Shown: in pieces, positions 61,363-64,000 of the stretch
How positions within the stretch are numbered: the stretch's first letter is position 1
Layout: every line of letters starts with the position of its first letter
Assembly: GCA_030549495.1 (NCBI GenBank)
Contig: JAUIRK010000728.1
Location: 186,001-250,000 of the forward strand
DNA: 64,000 bases
Reading direction: 5' to 3'
Source of the DNA: Nectonema munidae
Lineage: Eukaryota; Nematomorpha; Nectonematoida; Nectonematidae
Translations under genes and position numbers: made by a program
Notes under the pieces: generated by a model
Told to the model about the DNA's origin: nothing
Seen by the model: the letters and a program-made list of their open reading frames with translations, nothing else
Database searches by the model: none

Positions 61363-61839
61363 GTAATAACAAAAAATTTTGTAAAAACAGAAAAAATTCT
61401 CATAAAGTCTAGATAAAATTTAAAATACTTTATATATAGCCCTTTTTGTTAAATTATATTAACCTTTAGTAAAACAATATATATTTATTAGAGGATGAGA
61501 GAAGACAGGAAGGGGGGTTTATTCCTCTAGGGGATTATTTCCAGGGGGGTTTTTTCCGTCCACCAAAAATAAGTAGAAAAATTTATTTAAAATGGATTTC
61601 ATTGGCGTCCACCAAACAATGATTTTGGTTTTAGACATTTTTTTCTTATCTATTACTGAAGAAACACAAAGTTTAATAAAATTTATTCAATTAATATTTT
61701 TCAAAGTACTTTATGAACATAAAAAGGAAAGAAAGGGATGTATTTCTTTATTTTACATCGAAATTGGCAATACTTCTTAATATTTCAGTTAACCAGTCGC
61801 TTCCAGAATGACGGCGTTTCTAGATAAACTCGCACAGAT

Positions 61840-62270
61840 CGGAATCAATCATGCCCCTGGCAGTTCCACAGTGAATTTTATATTTTTTTTAGAACATTCC
61901 ATGTAGACTCGATCTGCTGGGTGTGAGAATCAGTTTCGGGGTGGACAAAATTCTCATTGTGGTTGACAGTGCAGTGCTTGAAATCAAACCCCTCTATGTC
62001 GCTATAAGCCCGCCACATCTCAATGAAAATCATCGTGCCAGGCTCAATTCATTGTTTTTATACAGGATTGAAGCGTTGCCATGTCTCTTTTTTCAACTGC
62101 ACAAAGAAAAACTTTGCCATCCTCTCGACATATTCCACCAAACACCCACTGTTCTGGAAGACTTCTGCCTTTGTCATACTTCCGTTTAGAATAAACAGTT
62201 TCATCAACTTCTACTGATTTTCCAAGACTGTCGATTTTTTCAGGATGGTCCAGGATATCGTTTGCGCAAA
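61840..62270 (-). pseudogene. Merlin (IS1016/ISXO2-like) transposase relic
   Basis: On the minus strand KSVEVDETVYSKRKYDKGR is followed by EQWVFGGICREDGKVFLCAV and KRDMATL, then after a frame change by EMWRAYSDIEGFDFKH, VNHNENFVHPETDSHT and IESTW. This order is diagnostic of the ISXO2/IS1016 domain used by Merlin elements. The first acidic residue (VDE) and the final Glu (IES) are kept; the second, usually in SDxWxAY, reads IEMWRAY. At least one frame change and stops break it. Confidence 0.86.
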
Positions 62271-62881
62271 CCTGGAAAATATATAGGTTCAGTTAGGTTA
62301 GGTTATGTCAGCATACTACTGAAACTATGAGCACACCTCTCTCAGATAGTTGTTGAAATGAACCATAGTATTTTTTTAATCCCCAATTCCTCTTGGCAAA
62401 ATTTCGTGCTTGCAATTCTTTGCTCCAAGAGTAAATGTTAAAAATGATTTTATTTAAATGTAGTGTACTCCCTTCCAGCCATATGTTCTTCCTTACCGAC
62501 ACTGACTGTTTGCAAGATCTCTTGTTGCACATCCATCGCACTCGATTATTGATGTTTTCCAGAAGTATTTCTTGTTTTTTTTCTACATTTATAGTTGATA
62601 GGCATGATGTTGAACTTTTGTAAGAACACTACAGCATCCAATTTAGTCTTGATATGCTCAAATAACCAGGGGTGATAGACCTTTTCATCACCTTCCATGT
62701 TGATTGGTGCGTAAGAGGACTGCAGCTACTGAAACAAAAAATAACTTCACTAGCGCTTAATTCAAAAACTATATATTCCTCCAAAAAACAGTTATCATTT
62801 TCGAATTTTACGGACAAAAATACGTAGGAAAAATTTATTTAAAAATGGATTTCAGTGACGTTCACCAAACAGGAAAGATTC

Positions 62882-64000
62882 GTCAATCTCGTTCTTGAGA
62901 TTAAATCAAAAAAAAATTTAAACTTTTGACTTGTGGCTCTTTATAAATAAGACATTAAAAATAATTTATCGCTCTTTTCATTTTGTTATGTACCCATCCC
63001 TGTTATATAACAGTAATAATGATATTCTATTTAATGGAAAATATCAGATGCGTCTGATGTGCGCCCCTGCCTTAAATGTGGTATCAAATAAAATTCTGTC
63101 TTAGAATAAACATGAAAATCGGAAACAATACGACATTTAGTATCCTCTGTTGTGGAACTTCACTTATTATTATTATTATCATTATCTAATCTCAGAAAAT
63201 GTAACTACTTTTACATGCATCGATCCTAGCAAAATGGCACGTTTTAAAGCGCCTCACTCGTGGCAAGAGTTTTTAGTAAACAATTAGTCAATAGTTGAAT
63301 TTTTATACTTGGAAAACGTAAAATGAATAAAAATGTTAATTATTTTGATAATTGAACATTTTCTAAAATAGCGCACTTGATATTTTTTTGCCACAAAATA
63401 TCTTATATTTATTGCAGTGATATTTTATTTTGATTTTTGACTCCTCCCACGCCAACAATATTTTTGCCGCAATTCATTTCATCGAATATTAATGTTTCCA
63501 GAATGATATTGATTCAAAACCCACTTTTACTTTATGTAGGAATGAAACTTTCAAAGTAAAAAACGATTACTATATCCTCTAGAACTAAGATAAAATTTTA
63601 TTATGTGTTTTCTTGAAAAAAGTCGGTCAAGACAAATGTTAAAACTCTGCTTTGCATCAAAAAAATAAGAACCTGAACAAGTTACAACTAGATAAAACTG
63701 AAGACTTAAAAGCTTAAAGAAATTTGTCTTAAATGAATTTATGAAACACAGCAAGCTCTAATATAAAAAAATTGTTTTTTTCTGCAAATTAGGAAACATC
63801 TTCCATATTCTATATCGTTTTGATAAAAATATTACAAATTAGTATTAAACGGAACCAGTTACTTAGAGTAAAGCTAAATTTGATATCTTCCATAACCGAA
63901 AAATATACATAAGGTTGTTTATTATGTTTGACAAATGGCACATATTTCCTATAGTTTTGGTATTTTATGATTCACACTTTTATCTTTTTTAGTTATAATT
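62882..64000. other. Right margin, presumed HD-PTP intron
   Basis: AT-rich sequence up to the edge. No exon continuing the V domain of HD-PTP in phase is visible, so the next exon probably lies outside the window. Confidence 0.4.

Larger units (their letters stand above)
60679..62881. mobile_element. Composite DNA transposon with Merlin and Mutator-like genes
   Basis: Inverted ends of about 60 bp (60682-60746 and 62816-62878; shared text TCTTTCCTGTTTGG, then TGAAATCCATTTT) are flanked by an 8-bp direct repeat, GTCAATCT, at 60671-60678 and 62882-62889. A third copy of the end stands inside at 61545-61617, inverted to the left end. Between the left and inner ends lies a Mutator-like transposase fragment, and between the inner and right ends a Merlin transposase, both on the minus strand. 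An 8-bp duplication fits Merlin or Mutator-like insertion. Confidence 0.75.

Noticed and set aside
1-64000. CRISPR arrays, operons, bacterial or viral genes
   Set aside because: No regularly spaced repeats, no ribosome binding sites and no compact gene clusters; the window is eukaryotic throughout.

Overview
The window reads as AT-rich nuclear DNA of an invertebrate animal. The host genes have many short exons bounded by GT-AG introns, and the introns are filled with LINEs, tRNA-derived SINEs and DNA transposons (pogo, hAT, Merlin, Mutator-like, piggyBac-like). An arthropod, perhaps a crustacean, would fit this mix, but the species cannot be fixed from sequence alone. There is no sign of bacterial, viral or organelle DNA.

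Layout. (1) 1734-35018, minus strand: a complete TCERG1/CA150 gene, the transcription elongation and splicing coupling factor. I resolve 18 coding exons. All phases agree, and the exons sum to 3750 nt, about 1249 residues, with three WW and six FF domains. Its introns carry a pogo-like transposon, a hAT-type MITE, a TIR element of unknown family, an old LINE relic and smaller repeats. (2) 35019-50843, between the genes: a SINE, relics of a hAT (ZBED-type) transposase, a small piggyBac-like MITE, a second SINE, a decayed two-ORF LINE with zinc knuckles and RNase H (I/R1-like), and a young CR1/Jockey-like LINE. The young LINE has two 3'-type ends pointing outwards inside one 13-bp target duplication. 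(3) 50844 to the right edge, plus strand: the 5' part of an HD-PTP/PTPN23 gene, five coding exons covering the BRO1 domain and the start of the V domain. The phosphatase end lies outside the window. Its introns hold SINEs, three copies of an unclassified dispersed repeat, and a composite element with a Mutator-like and a Merlin transposase.

The two host genes are transcribed away from each other and act in different processes: nuclear elongation and splicing, and endosomal ESCRT sorting. Nothing suggests a functional link. The most unusual observations are the double-ended LINE insertion, the Merlin/MULE composite with three related ends, and two local repeat families that can be recognised from within the window.
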